From: Liolophura sinensis
Taxonomy: Eukaryota > Mollusca > Polyplacophora > Chitonida > Chitonidae
Assembly: GCF_032854445.1 (NCBI RefSeq)
Contig: NC_088298.1
Location: forward strand, 8,297,504 to 8,361,503
Direction of reading: 5' to 3'
DNA: 64,000 nucleotides
Shown here: positions 10,622 to 22,924 of the stretch, in pieces
How the letters are laid out: each line of letters opens with the position of its first letter
Position numbering within the stretch: the first letter of the stretch is position 1
Notes under the pieces: generated by a model
Seen by the model: the letters and a program-made list of their open reading frames with translations, nothing else
What the model was told of the DNA's origin: nothing
Database searches by the model: none
Translations under genes and position numbers: made by a program

Positions 10622-10987
10622 CATTAAAAAATGAATCAGTGCTTGGGAGTTAACGTCGTACTTAACCATTTTCCAGCCATATGGCGGCGAGAGGTCATTT
10701 GGTGTGTGTCCATACCCTGTGTCTTCTTGTGGCACGGCCAGTCCATGCTGCCAAAGTGCTACCACCACTGAAGTATCATCCCGAAGACACCAGACATGAC
10801 ACCCCAGCTAGTCACATTATACCGACACCAGGATAATCAGTCACGTTTCCTTGCTCTAACCTCGCAGTGCTGAGCGCCAAGTGAGGCAGCAAACACCATT
10901 TCTTTGGTAGGACTCGACCCTAATTTGATCTCGGGTGTCCTGACTTCGAGTCAGATGCTCTCACCATTAGGCCACCGAAACGATCCC
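10622..10987 (-). mobile_element. SINE-C, full length
   Basis: Reverse copy: tail GTTAACGTCGTACTTAACC at the left; head at the right with CTAATGGTGAGAGC (A box) and GGGTCGAGTCC (B box) on the minus strand. Possible TSD GTTAATAA at 10614-10621 and 10988-10995. Confidence 0.8.
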
Positions 10988-11237
10988 GTTAATAATCAAA
11001 CTGACACAGATAGAAATTATCCGTAGATAAATGAGTCATACAAAATCTCCAAGGTATAGTGCTTTATACATATGGCAAAATATATCTTTAAAATATTGAC
11101 CAATGTGGCATAGGGGTGAACACTGTTTTTATCCCTTTCTCTTTGATTTTGACTTAAGACGAATTGCCTATCTATACACTCAAAAACTTAGTCTGTTAAA
11201 GTTTACACGGTAGTGTGGTTTCTGAGTGACGCTAGAA

Positions 11238-11504
11238 TTTATTTATTTATTTGATTAGTGTTTAACGCCGTACTCACGAATATTTCACTTATACGACGGC
11301 GGTCAGCATTATGGTGGGAGGAAACCGGGCAAAGCCCGGGGGGAAACCCACGACCATCCGCAGGTTGCGGCAAGACCTTCCCACGTACGGCCGGAGAGGA
11401 AGCCAGCATGAGCTGGACTTGAACTCACAGCGACCGCATTGGTGAGAAACTACTGGGTCATTACGCTGCGCTAGCGCGCTAGCCGACTGAGCCATTGAGG
11501 CCCC
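11238..11504 (-). mobile_element. SINE-A, full length with TSD
   Basis: The 14-bp duplication GAGTGACGCTAGAA at 11224-11237 and 11505-11518 flanks a complete reverse copy, from the ATTT-repeat tail to GGGGCCTCAATGGCTCAGTCGG at the head. Best reference copy in the window. Confidence 0.95.
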
Positions 11505-11519
11505 GAGTGACGCTAGAAC

Positions 11520-12930
11520 AGATTACATGTATGTTATTGCAGCATGATATTGTGGCATGGAGAACACAATACCCCGTTACACCAAAAAAGTTTTCGGTTG
11601 AAATAACAGGACGCATATGTCTCATTTATATATAACATAGAAGTTGGTAGCAATAACATGATGTATTCTGACAACACAGTCAGTATTCTTAAGGTAGTTG
11701 AACAGATCAGGGGCTGCTTTCATGAAGCTAAGTATGCCCTTAACTTCCATGACAATGTATGTTGTAGAGATACGAAGTAGCTAAAGGCTACTTAACACTA
11801 AGTATGCTTCATGAAACCGACCTCTGTTTTTAGAGTGTAGTATAAACAAGTATGGAACAGAGATTCCGGGAAACACAACTATGCATTTACAGAGACGCCC
11901 TATGCTTGCGTGAAAAATCCCCAACATCGTGTTCAGAACAAATAGGTACAACGTAACGTACGTGTATACGAAGCTTACACAGATTTAAAACATTAAGATA
12001 TCAGGCTAAAGAACTGATGTGTTGAGTTTTTGCTGTATAAGCTTTACAAAGTCTGTTCATGTATGTTGCAATACAACTAACTTTCAAGCTAACTGCCTGT
12101 TTCACTATCTTGCTCTATACAACCTTGTGGTTTTTGGCACAGCATTTCTCTGAGTTGAGCGCAATAAACAACTCACATAAACTTTTTTGTAATATATCTA
12201 ACCCTACAGGCATGTCACTTGATACGTTATTGTATAGCAAGTCCGCACGTACGAATACCTGGCTAGAACTGTATAGATAAATATTTTCCTAATACCTATA
12301 CAAACTATACATGTATGAAGGCCTGTTGAAGCTGTAGATAACAAGAGTACTGACCTAAAAAAGCACTGTTGATACACGATCCTGCAGTGCTATAATTTCC
12401 CCACGTGCGGATCGAAAATTCTTTCATATATAAAGCGCCGTATTGGATTAAAAACATAGCAATATAGGTGTACACGTTGAAGGTCAGAGTGACAAGTATA
12501 GCAACATGTAGGATCTCTGACAAAGTGTGGTGGACTTGGCATGCGCGTTCTTATCTGTCATCGGCCAAATTGACTGTATTGCGTCCCACCCTTCGACTAA
12601 CCTTTAGAACTCAGGAAATTGCTTTAGCTGAGCGAGCAATGACACATACAATGACTTCGTTATAAAATAAGTTTGGTAAGAACATTGTACCGTTGTTGTT
12701 GTTGTTATTATTCACTGAAACCTTTGTATAATGCAGTAAAGAGATCGAATCTGTCTCCAGCTTGATTAATCGCCGTCTTCCTTCAAATCATTAATGAATC
12801 GGTATTGCTGCTGTCACCGTCACCACCTCGTCCAGACATAATAAATATTGCGGCCCCAGACAATGGCAGCTTCTTCATACATGTAATTGGAGGCAAAACG
12901 ACTTCAGTATGAACATCACATTTAACACTA
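11520..12930. other. No gene or repeat supported
   Basis: AT-rich single-copy-looking DNA. Short frames here lack domain similarity and splice support. Confidence 0.5.
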
Positions 12931-12934
12931 GATG

Positions 12935-13245
12935 TGCTATAATATAGTCAAACACGCACAACATAGAGAGAAAAACCATAGCAGCGACGACAGTTTGATA
13001 GCTGACAAATGGTCACACGTAACCAGTGAAATATGGCCTCTTGCCAATTTACCTCAGTTCGGGTTTTATTCTAACTGTTCATGTAAATACATAAATAGTA
13101 GCAAATTACACACCCTCAAGTACTATGGTTTAAGGGGAATTACGTAAAAAAAATGCAGTGATGTTAATTGCAGTTTATTAGACATCATTTGTCTAGAATT
13201 ACTCAGAACACTGTGTTGTTATCACATTTAATATACAATAACATT
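12935..13245 (-). repeat. Dispersed repeat family E
   Basis: Carries AATGGTCACACGTAACC, TTACCTCAGTTCGGGTTTTA, TTAATTGCAGTTTATTAGAC and GTCTAGAATTACTCAGAACA in reverse orientation. Confidence 0.8.
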
Positions 13246-13454
13246 AAGCCAACGCACAGGGACCAGGACTCGGATATGCTTTGTGCCCCCTGGCACACAT
13301 CTGACTGAGATACAATACAGTGTCCACTGGAACTGGTCCCAAGATCTCCCGCACATCTCAAACATCATGTGAAAACGCAACAGGATATATTATCCGTATG
13401 TCTTTACGTTGACCACCCCTGGGTTTGAACCCGGTTTACTATCCACTTGCATAA

Positions 13455-13755
13455 TTGGTTTAGTTATCTTGTATTTTAAATATGATGACACGACAGCATT
13501 TTGAGTAGTTCTAGACAAGTGATATCTAACACATTGCAGTTAACGCCACTGCATTTTTAAATCTAATTCTGCTTAGGCCAAGGTAGCATGTAACTTGCTA
13601 CTATTCAACGATTGCCATCGAAGGACAAAATTAAACTCTAACAGAGATAAATTGACGAGCAGCCCTCTTTTATCGGTTACTCGAGGCCATTTGCCAACGA
13701 TGCCACATTGTTGTCGATGGTCTGGTTTTACACTGTATGCTGTATACCTCTTGTT
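13455..13755 (+). repeat. Dispersed repeat family E
   Basis: TTCTAGACAAGTGATATCTAA, ATTCTGCTTAGGCCAAGG, TTTATCGGTTACTCGAGGCC. Faces the reverse copy at 12935-13245. Confidence 0.8.
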
Positions 13756-13778
13756 ATACTGTACAAGGGCTAGAAGGA

Positions 13779-13906
13779 ATTTATTTATTTATTTGATGAG
13801 CAGAGCTGGATTTCAACTCACAGCGACCGCATTGGTTGGAGGGTCCTGGACCATTGCGCCGCTCTGTCGTGCTAACCCCCTCCCCCACGGAGTAGCCCCG
13901 ATTGCT
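13779..13906 (-). mobile_element. SINE-A with internal deletion
   Basis: TATTTATTTATTTGATGAG joins the tail directly to GAGCTGGATTTCAACTCACAG (B box reversed) and continues to the head. Confidence 0.8.
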
Positions 13907-14049
13907 GTGAAGGGAATACACTTAAAAGTATTAGAGTTATGGTTGCGAAGAAACAACAGTGTTTGCTTAATTTGCTACATACAAATGGCTTTTTATTTAT
14001 GCTTTTCGGTTTTTCATCTTTTCAGCTGAATGCCGAAATATTCCAGTGA

Positions 14050-15375
14050 AATATTCAAGAGTACACGGTAACTAAACCTGAAGATATAAGTACAGTGACC
14101 TAACAAACCTCCGTGCGGGTCACATTGTTACTGCTCTAAGCTTTAGGAGAACTCACTGTGTTGCTATTGATCGTCTTTCTACCTGCATTACGAAATAGAA
14201 ATGAGGTCGTACATATGCATGATAAAGCATGAATGTCTGAATGGGAGCCCACAGATATATGTTTGTGCCTGAAGTTATAAATAGTATATGCATGACAAGT
14301 TTATATTGCACAGAGCTCTGGACTAGTTACGCTCAGACATGACTGTACACCGTTCCCAGAAATCATGAATATTCATTATGCTAATAAGTTTAGCTGTATT
14401 AGCAAAAAAGACAGGCTGACCGAACGAATGAAAGGGGCTCAGAGACGGCTGAACTGGGTTTTATTGTGGGAATTTGAGCCAAAATGATTCTCCAAAAAAC
14501 TCTCACTTCCGTGAAATGAAAGTCATATGAAATGAGACATGGAATTACCTTTATTTTGGATTTTGAACCATATGCAGCATATATGGCCTATAGTATAAAA
14601 CAGACGCAATATTTATTATATTATGTGACCTTAAAACATTTAATATGTACATGTTTGTTAAATTTAGGATGTGTAGGGTCAAAGGTTATTGTCAGTCTAA
14701 TATTCAATTTATCGCACCTATATCATGGTACCGATATCTTGCCAAATCAGAATTCAAATATCAGATGTTAGCTACAAGAAAACTCTACTAGACTAAATTT
14801 AAACTAAGTCTAATTATAACTTTCATGTAAGTTCAATTAAATTCCCTCTTGCATTTAATCAGTCATATTAGTATTCATGGGAGTATTGTGTGGCAGAGCA
14901 TACGATCACAGTACTGTTGTCATGCATACCTTAGCCTGGGCCAGTGATCTGTGTTCACAACAGCGTATGTAATCTAGAACGACACGCGAAGATATTTTCA
15001 TTTTCTAGATTAAACGTCACACCTGAATGCTCTCATATCTTACTTGCTTTCATTTGGAAATGACTTTGGAACTTAGACGTAGAAGGTCAATGTAGTTTAT
15101 CATGTTTCGATCAAATTCTCTAGCGTTTTCATGAAAATAGGTTAAATGTATGCATGCAATAAATTCCGTATTGTTGGTGATGTTTTATTTTTGAGTCTGA
15201 CTATGTAAATTAGCAAGGGATAAGCCCATAAATCAGTAGAAACAACAATCTAATAGTCCATAGGCTTCGGCGGAATGTTTTATCCGAGATTTTAGACATG
15301 GACTTCTTCTGACATGGAGGTAGAAAGTGTACCATTATCAGTCATTTGCATTTTAAACTGGTAACTGACTAGGTT
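14050..15375. other. AT-rich non-coding DNA
   Basis: No gene seen. The last 100-200 bp before 15380 may include badly decayed LINE endonuclease sequence. Confidence 0.45.
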
Positions 15376-15471
15376 AACAAAGTTATTAGCGACGTGATAA
15401 TGCTTGCCTCTGGTTCATTGCTTGATCCAGTAATATGTTCCTATCCAAGTAATATCACACAGTATGGCGTA

Positions 15472-15717
15472 AATCCAAATGTCTGTAGCGTTCATTACCC
15501 GACGTATGTGGCGATCCAAATGTCTGTAGCGTTCATTACCCGACGTATGTGACGATCCAAATGTCTGTAGCGTTCATTACCCGACGTATGTGACGATCCA
15601 AATGTCTGTAGCGTTCATTACCCGACGTATGTGACGATCCAAATGTCTGTAGCGTTCATTACCCGACGTATGTGACGATCCAAATGTCTGTAGCGTTCAT
15701 TACCCGACGTATGTGAC
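15472..15717 (+). repeat. 41-bp tandem repeat x 6 within LINE endonuclease sequence
   Basis: Copies start at 15472, 15513, 15554, 15595, 15636 and 15677, nearly identical (GATCCAAATGTCTGTAGCG...). The first and last copies are in frame with flanking LINE protein (VCSVHYPTYV), so the unit derives from the LINE. 41 bp is not a multiple of three. Confidence 0.93.
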
Positions 15718-16013
15718 GATTAAATCCAGTGTTAGGAAAGAGAAAGGTTATAAACGACTGATAGGGAATTGTGAGAGAGCTAACTGGGATGTATTTAGGA
15801 AAAGCATATTAATCTCGGATTGGCACAGCATAAAAGGTGAAACAAATATAAATAATTATTGCAAAGTCATTAGTATAAGTATTATAACCTGTGCAAGAAT
15901 GGCAATACCTAATAAAGAGGCCCATACCAATAATGTTGATAAAAGTTGGAAATCAAAGGTCAAATGAATGTTACAGATCGGTTATTCAAGCGCTCAAGAA
16001 AATCTAAAGTAAC

Positions 16014-16079
16014 TGTACACTGTATCTAAAACAAGTGTACACTGTATCTAAAACAAGTGTACACTGTATCTAAAACAAC
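16014..16079 (+). repeat. 22-bp tandem repeat x 3 within LINE
   Basis: TGTACACTGTATCTAAAACA recurs at 16014, 16036 and 16058. Confidence 0.9.
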
Positions 16080-16264
16080 GCAATAGAATCAACAACTTAG
16101 TCAGACAAGCTAAAGTCGTTTATTGCGAGCGGAATAAGAAATGTATTCTTAACTGTAAAACTGGGGATAAATACTGGTGGAAACTAGCAAAATCTAGATT
16201 TAATAATGAAGCCAATAATTACAAATTGTTTCCTTCTATAATAAATGGCAAGTACAATGCAATA

Positions 16265-16306
16265 GCCAATGCCGTAGCCAATACCGTAGCCAATACTGTA
16301 GCCAAA
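16265..16306 (+). repeat. 12-bp tandem repeat x 3 within LINE
   Basis: GCCAATGCCGTA / GCCAATACCGTA / GCCAATACTGTA at 16265, 16277 and 16289. It is in frame, giving a repeated A-N-x-V peptide. Confidence 0.85.
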
Positions 16307-16374
16307 GCAAATATTCTTAACAGCTATTTTTCTTCCAAATGCAAATATTCTTAACAGCTATTTTTCTTCCAAAT
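16307..16374 (+). repeat. 34-bp tandem duplication within LINE
   Basis: GCAAATATTCTTAACAGC starts both copies, 16307-16340 and 16341-16374, which are identical apart from the edge. This duplication shifts frame. Confidence 0.93.
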
Positions 16375-16599
16375 GTAAATGATGCAAATAGAACACTCCC
16401 TCTTGTTGAGAAACTAACACAGGAGTTATCGCTCATCATAATTAATGATCAGGAAATTTATGACATACTCGACATTTTAGATAAAAAGAAAGCATTAGGT
16501 CCGGACGGTAGCCCACGTCTCTTAAGAGAAGGCTAGGCAGCTCTTGCCCTTGCCCTTGCTCTTGTTATATGTACATTCTTTAATCTGTCGTTAACTAAA

Positions 16600-17440
16600 G
16601 GTATTTTTCCGTCCGAATGAAAGATTGCCAATGTTCTTCCTATCCATAAAAGTGATAACATACATGACCCTAGGAATTACAGACCCATTTCTTTATTGTC
16701 TTGTCTCACCAAAGTCTTTGAACCTGTTATCTTTAAACATTTGTATAGCTTTCGTCTCAATCGTTTCTCTCCACATCAGTATGCATTCTTTCCTTCACGA
16801 TACACTCTGTCCGAATTATTTGATATCTATGTTGACATTGCTCAGGCACTTGACAATGATCAGGAAATATTTGTTCTTTTCCTTGATATATCGAAATCTT
16901 CCGACAGGGTATGGCACACGGAGCTTTTACATAAACTAATCTCATAAGGCCTAACCTGAAATGCAATGCTGTGGCTTAAAGATTATCTGGCTCAATTGGT
17001 TAGCGCACTAGCGTAGGGTAATAACCCAAAAGCCTCTCGCCAAAGCGGTCGCTGTGGGTTCACGCCCAGCTCATGCTGGCTTCCTCTCCGGTCGTACGTG
17101 GGAAGGTCTTCCAGCAACCTGCGGATGGCCGTGGGTTTCCCTTGGGCTCTGCCCGGTTCCTCCCACCATGATGCTGGCCGCCGTCGTATAAATGAAATAT
17201 TCTTGAGTACGGCGTAAAACACCAATCAAATAAATAAATATCATCAAAAAAGATTATCTGAACGACAGACAACAGTATGTTGTTATAAATGGCCGCAGAT
17301 CAGAAAAACGCCAGTTTATGCAGATGTTCCCCAAGGTTCTGTCCTCGGTTCACTATTACCTTTGTTATACATTAACGACCTAACTAATGATATTATAAAT
17401 AGAATACGTATTTTTGAAAGCAATACGTGTCTTTATGTTG
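16600..17440 (+). pseudogene. reverse transcriptase domain of LINE, interrupted
   Basis: Contains the fingers/palm motifs listed for the LINE, with the palm Asp of FLDIS retained but the second catalytic pair replaced by SN. A SINE with a 12-bp target duplication splits the WLKDYLNDRQ motif at 16989/17249. Downstream sequence needs a frame change at about 17320. Confidence 0.8.
16990..17248 (+). mobile_element. SINE-A inserted in LINE, with TSD
   Basis: Flanked by the 12-bp duplication AAAGATTATCTG at 16978-16989 and 17249-17260. Head has CTCAATTGGTTAGCGC (A box) and GTGGGTTCACGCCC (B box); tail is TTGAGTACGGCGTAAAACAC with AAAT repeats. Removing one TSD restores the LINE motif WLKDYLNDRQ. 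Confidence 0.93.
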
Positions 17441-18485
17441 TATAACCTGCAATAACAAAATGTACAAACAAGTCGGATCTCTGATCTACAAATAATAGAA
17501 ACTTGATCTGACAAATGGCTTGTTAGCTTTAATACCTCAAAGTCTGTGATTGTGTCCAGAGACGAACTTATCCCTCCAGTGTAACTCCTGTCTTTAAATC
17601 AGCTAATATCAATCCCTCACGATCACATAAACATCTTGGTGTTCATCTCTTTCTCAGAATGGATCGTGGAATGAACATGCAGAAATTGTCATAGCAGTAG
17701 CCTCCAAAAAGTCAAGTGTTTTCTCCTCAATTAAAATATAAGTTTGACAGAACAAGTTGAACGCATTGAAAGGATTCAGAAGGATTGCTTACGCAAAATA
17801 ACACGACCAACGCTTAATGCTTCAACTCAGTTTATATATGAGGAGTCCGGTTTCTTCGTTTGAGACGTCAAATCCATCGACTAACTACACTGCGCTAAAT
17901 TCTCTATCAGACACCATCACACTAATCTCCTTAACCGACTTCCATCTCTCGCCGCCGACCCTAATCCTTTTCAAATTAGATCAAATCATACTATCACACC
18001 CTTTCGCTGCCGAACGGAATTCTTTCGACAAACAATCCTTCCTGCAACAATTAATTACTGGAATCTACTACCTGCTGAACTTATAATGACGGTGAACTTA
18101 AATGATCTTAAGAAGAAAATCGGTATTCATTTTAGAATGCCCGTACCCCCTTGTCCATTATACTGGTATTATACTGGATCTGGATCTCGATCTTGTGAAT
18201 AATTTCCTAAGTAATGATACTTCCTGTAGATGTAGCAGGGAAAAACGAAACAGCTGCGCATTTCTTTCTATCCTGCCCTCTTTATGATGACCAAAGACAG
18301 CCACTACGACAAAACAGTTTTTATCTGGGTATACGATGGACTTTACAATAATATTACTTTTATTTGGTAGTGCTGGTGCTAATAACCACCTTAATAAAAA
18401 TGTAGCCGAATATGTTCCCCATTTTATGCACGATACAAAGCGTTTTAACATATCCTTTCTCCTTTTAGTTTTTCCTGTAATATCA

Positions 18486-18594
<109 letters not shown>

Positions 18595-18662
18595 ATATAC
18601 TCGTATATGTATGAGTGTATATTGAATAATAAATTATACTCTCGCTAGAGCTAGTGAGGTAT

Positions 18663-18707
18663 ATTCATTTATTTATTTGATTGGTGGTTTACGCCGTACG
18701 CAAGAAT
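18663..18707 (-). mobile_element. SINE-A 3' tail fragment
   Basis: TTTATTTATTTGATTGGTGG, TTTACGCCGTACGCAAGAATAT; only the last 45 bp are present. Confidence 0.75.
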
Positions 18708-19574
18708 ATTATATATATTTATATATAATATTCTATATTCTATTGTATATATATTTACAATTATATATCTTTATAAACGTTGTATATATCTGTTTAACAT
18801 TTCTAAACGCACCTGGTGATGAAACACCTGTTGTTGTGTTCGAGAAACAGCTAAAAACTAAATATGGAAGTACATGAATCAGAAACAAAATAAGCTATAT
18901 GTTTAATCTACAATGAAGTAAACACTTATAAAAATATGGTAACTAAAATTTTCACGTCATTAAAATCAGACTTTCATTGATTTAAATTAATATGCATAAA
19001 CAGCTACACTGCAAATATTAACGACGCATGACATGTATTTATAAAAACCACATGTATTAATGTGCAAATTCCTTGCTGTTTTCATTGGAACGCACACGTC
19101 TTATCCATAAACGCGTCGCATGTATGTGCTAGTACTATACTCGTATGCGTTTTGTTAAAACCATGGTTGACGTCCTTTTTATAACATTGACGTTTTCAGT
19201 AAATAAGTTTCATTTTTTTCTCCAAAACATTGGTGTTTTATAGAGAACATGTGACATGTCTACTAGAGTGGTCAAATATCCGTTTTTATTTTAACATGTA
19301 TATGCCTATCAGTTTTTGCTGTGTATGCATGTATATAAAATATATATATATATATATCTATACAGCTGCTTGTGCAATAGTTTTGTCAAACATATTTATG
19401 TATTTACTTCAGGCACATTCTATTTTTTGTAAAATACACATTTTAGAAACATTTTTAAAGTGTTTATTTAAAGTGGCCACTGATCAGTTTAACATGTATT
19501 GGATCAAAGGGATATTTGCGATACACAGGTGTCTTTATTCCATTTACAAATATAAGTACACTGAATTCTTCAAC

Positions 19575-19706
19575 ATTTATTTATTTATTTGATTGGTGTT
19601 TTACGCCATACTCAAGATTATTTCACTCATACGACGGCGGCCAGCATTACGGTGGGTGGAAACCGGGCAGAGCCCGAGAGAAACCCACGACCATCCGAAG
19701 GTTGAG
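19575..19706 (-). mobile_element. SINE-A, 5'-truncated with TSD
   Basis: TTCTTCAAC at 19566-19574 and 19707-19715 flanks a reverse copy lacking the tRNA head. Truncation with a TSD indicates incomplete reverse transcription at insertion. Confidence 0.9.
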
Positions 19707-20626
19707 TTCTTCAACTGTTTTTTTTAGCAAGAGCGACCTTTTTTTCCTACCCATAATCAGTCTAGGAGCCCCTCCTTACACTTTCGCCTGAATTCAAAAT
19801 CGTCCCTTACGATTACCAGTGCGTGACAAACTGTGTAGGGACTTTCCCGCGAGCTCAAGCAGAACCATAGGCTGTGTGACTCAGTGTCATGCTACACAAC
19901 GACAAAGTCTGTACATGTCCTTGGTAAATATAGAATGTGCTCGCTACTACAGGCGAGTTTCGCGTGGGCTTAACTTCTTATCTAGGTCGTATATATGTTT
20001 TAGCGCAGTCACCTGCGCTTCAAAAGGCTTCGGAGAAGTTGGGTGTATATTTTGAGAGGACACGTCACAATTGGACATGTCACAAGGATTTGTGACTAAG
20101 TCTCAGAAAGACTGTGGACTAACTCATGACCAGGCAGTTCAAGCTGGAATACTGATCAGAGTGGGGACATGTACATAGTAAGTAAAATAGTAGACAGTAA
20201 AGATAAAAAAATCGTAATGTTCATTATCGGTATAACATATGGGTATGTTCTATATTGCATTATAAGGCTGTCAGTTTACGTCTGAAATGGGTTCACATCG
20301 ACTACCTGTCGACGGTTAGAAGTCACAAAGTACTTGTGTACTGCCGTCATGGATGTATCGATCCGCTTGTACACAAAGATATGCAGATTTATATATCGTA
20401 TTTGAATATACGTGCATTTTGGGGAGAAAAGTACATGTATGGTTATGGTGCACTTACATGTATGGTCGAGCAGTATACACACAGAGGTCAGTAAAAACAC
20501 ACCGTTTTCTGCTGCAGGGCTTGTGTATTACCGAAGTCTTTTGAGACCACATGAATGTATCTACACCAGAGGTGTAACGTGTTACATGAGAGTACAAAGG
20601 AGTTTGTAAATGTACATAGTTTTTGA

Positions 20627-20875
20627 TTGGCCCTCCGTGGACAAGAGAGTTGGCACGCCAGCGCGGTGCAATGACCCAGGAGCCTCCCACCGGTGTGGTC
20701 GCTGTGAATTCAAGTTCAGCCGTCTCTCTTCCTCTCAGGCTGTCTCTTGAAGAGCTGACAACAACCTGCGGATGGTTGTGGTTTCTGCATGGTTTCCCCC
20801 ATCATAATACTGGTCGCTGTCGTATAAGTGAAATATTCTTGAGTACGGCGTAAAATATCAGTCAAATAAATACAC
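20627..20875 (+). mobile_element. SINE-A, full length with TSD
   Basis: AGTTTTTGA at 20618-20626 and 20876-20884. Diverged head (CCTCCGTGGACAAGAGAGTTGG) and tail TTGAGTACGGCGTAAAATAT. Confidence 0.9.
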
Positions 20876-21654
20876 AGTTTTTGACAGCTTTGTTAGAGGT
20901 GGATACTCACAAAAAAGTCTGTTAAATTTAACAGAAACCCTGTTGTTTGAGTGAAGCTAGAATGTCTTGTTATTGTGTTTATTTATGATTTTTCTTTTAA
21001 ATAAAGGACACATATTCTATTAGCTCGTCATAAAGCTTGTATCAGACTAACAGGATAGTGCATTGGATATAACACTGCAGTTGTCATGTCTCGACCCCCC
21101 CCCCGCCCGCCCCCACCTTGTGATGGACTTGTCCCATTCTTTCCATCAACAAGTTTATTGCGTTGGTGGTTAATGTCTCTTTGAGCAGTATTTCAGCCCT
21201 GAATTAGTAGGCGAACTTTATTATTCAAATTTTCAGCTTCACAGGCGAAATAGTATTATAACTGCAACAAATTTATCATGTCTGCCCATGTCTGAAATAC
21301 ACAAATGTAAGAGTGACATCAAGAGTCTGGTATTTGGTATTACTCTGTCTAACCACCCTTTAAAATTGGAAAATACAGATGTTTGAATACCCTTTCACCT
21401 ATGATGCTGATATTTTTTTTAAAATTGGTGACTGATGTCCATGAAATCATGTATATGGTGTTCATTGGGCCCTTAGGGATAGGATATAGGCATGGGTGAA
21501 TATGAGAGTCCATCTGGAACAATCAGTAGCAACATGCCTGTAATCATATCACGTGACCTGTATCAAATCATCTGCATGCTGTGTCGAAGTATCACGCAGT
21601 AAAGTTCACCTGGGCGCTGTTCTACATTGTAAAGACATACATGTAGCTAACCTG

Positions 21655-21905
21655 GGTCATATTTTGAGTTATTCTAGACCAGTGATGTCTAAGAAATTGT
21701 AATTAACATCTCTGCATAAATACCTAATTCTGCCTAAGCCATGGTGCTAGGGGGCGTGTAATTTGCTACTATTTAAGCATTTACATGAACAGTTAGAATA
21801 CAACCTTAAATGAGGTAAATTGACAAGAGGCCCTATTTCAACGGTCACAAGTGACCATTTGCCAGCTAGCACACAGTCGTCGCTAGTCTGGTCTTACTCT
21901 CAATG
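21655..21905 (+). repeat. Dispersed repeat family E
   Basis: TTCTAGACCAGTGATGTCTAA, CTGCCTAAGCCATGGTGC, CATTTACATGAACAGTTAGAA, GTGACCATTTGCCAGCTAGC. Best preserved E copy. Confidence 0.85.
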
Positions 21906-21924
21906 CTGTACGTCTATAAGTATG

Positions 21925-22165
21925 TTATACCAAAGACTCAAATGGTACTTGTTGCTTCCTGGCTTGGCGGTCAGCACTGAGAGGCCAGAGCAAGGAAACG
22001 GGACTGGTTGTCTTGATGTCAGAGTAATGTGACTGGGTCGGGTGTCATGTCTAGTGTCTTCGGCGTGGTACTTCTGTGGCGGCATAGACTTGCCCTGTTA
22101 CAAGAAGGCATAGAATATGTATACTAACCTAAAAATTGTTGAGCACGACCTAAAACTTCAAGAAT
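21925..22165 (+). mobile_element. SINE-C, 5'-truncated
   Basis: TGGTACTTGTTGCTTCCTGG, GTCAGCACTGAGAGGCCAGAG, TAATGTGACTGGGTCGGGTG, tail TTGTTGAGCACGACCTAAAAC. Confidence 0.82.
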
Positions 22166-22169
22166 ACTT

Positions 22170-22920
22170 ATAAGCAACGATGGTTGTTACAATCCACTTA
22201 ACCTAACATCGTTTTAGGCAAAAGGGTTCCAAGGAGCTTTAAAAGGGTTCCAGCGAGCTTTAAAAAACAGATGACAATTGTTTGTTGTTGTTATTATTAT
22301 TCATTTGATTGGCCGGCATCTAATGTATAACGGTTAGGTGTAGGAGTGGAAGAGTCTTGAACACAAAGAGCAAATCACCGACCTTCCACACGTACTTGAC
22401 ATGTCCTGGTCTGAGGGCGTAGTGGAAACATCGAGAGCTGGATTTATGTCTGCGAGGTCATTGGTTTGGGTCAGACTCACTGCAGCAACAGATGTTTTAT
22501 GTGTTTAGCCGACCTGGTGTTAAGGGTCGGTGGTACAACACTGCTTATCCAGGCAACGAGACGCGGATATAGCACTGGGGGCTTCTCCATAAATCCCCTT
22601 GATATATTTATGAATGTATTTTGTAAGTGGAGGAAACCGCTCCCTGACCGGAGATTCCGGAGTGATGATGGAAATACTCCTAATGCATTCATCTAATCGC
22701 TTTTTAATTTACATGGCTGTTAATGTGACTACTGTTTTGAGACAATTTATCTGTGCTGAAAATATAAAAAAACAGTTCAACTGGCCTTTCCAGCAAGCAG
22801 CAGTGACATAATATTGCATAATCTGTGAATACCAGTATAAATATTGACATTTTATCATACATCATCTGAAAACTTTTGAAGCAGATCTATTCTGTACACG
22901 ATGTTGTTGTTGCTCCTGTT
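22170..22920. other. Upstream region of TRIM gene
   Basis: Non-coding and AT-rich toward the 3' end. Probably intron or promoter of the TRIM gene. No upstream exon could be fixed. Confidence 0.4.
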
Positions 22921-22924
22921 TCAG

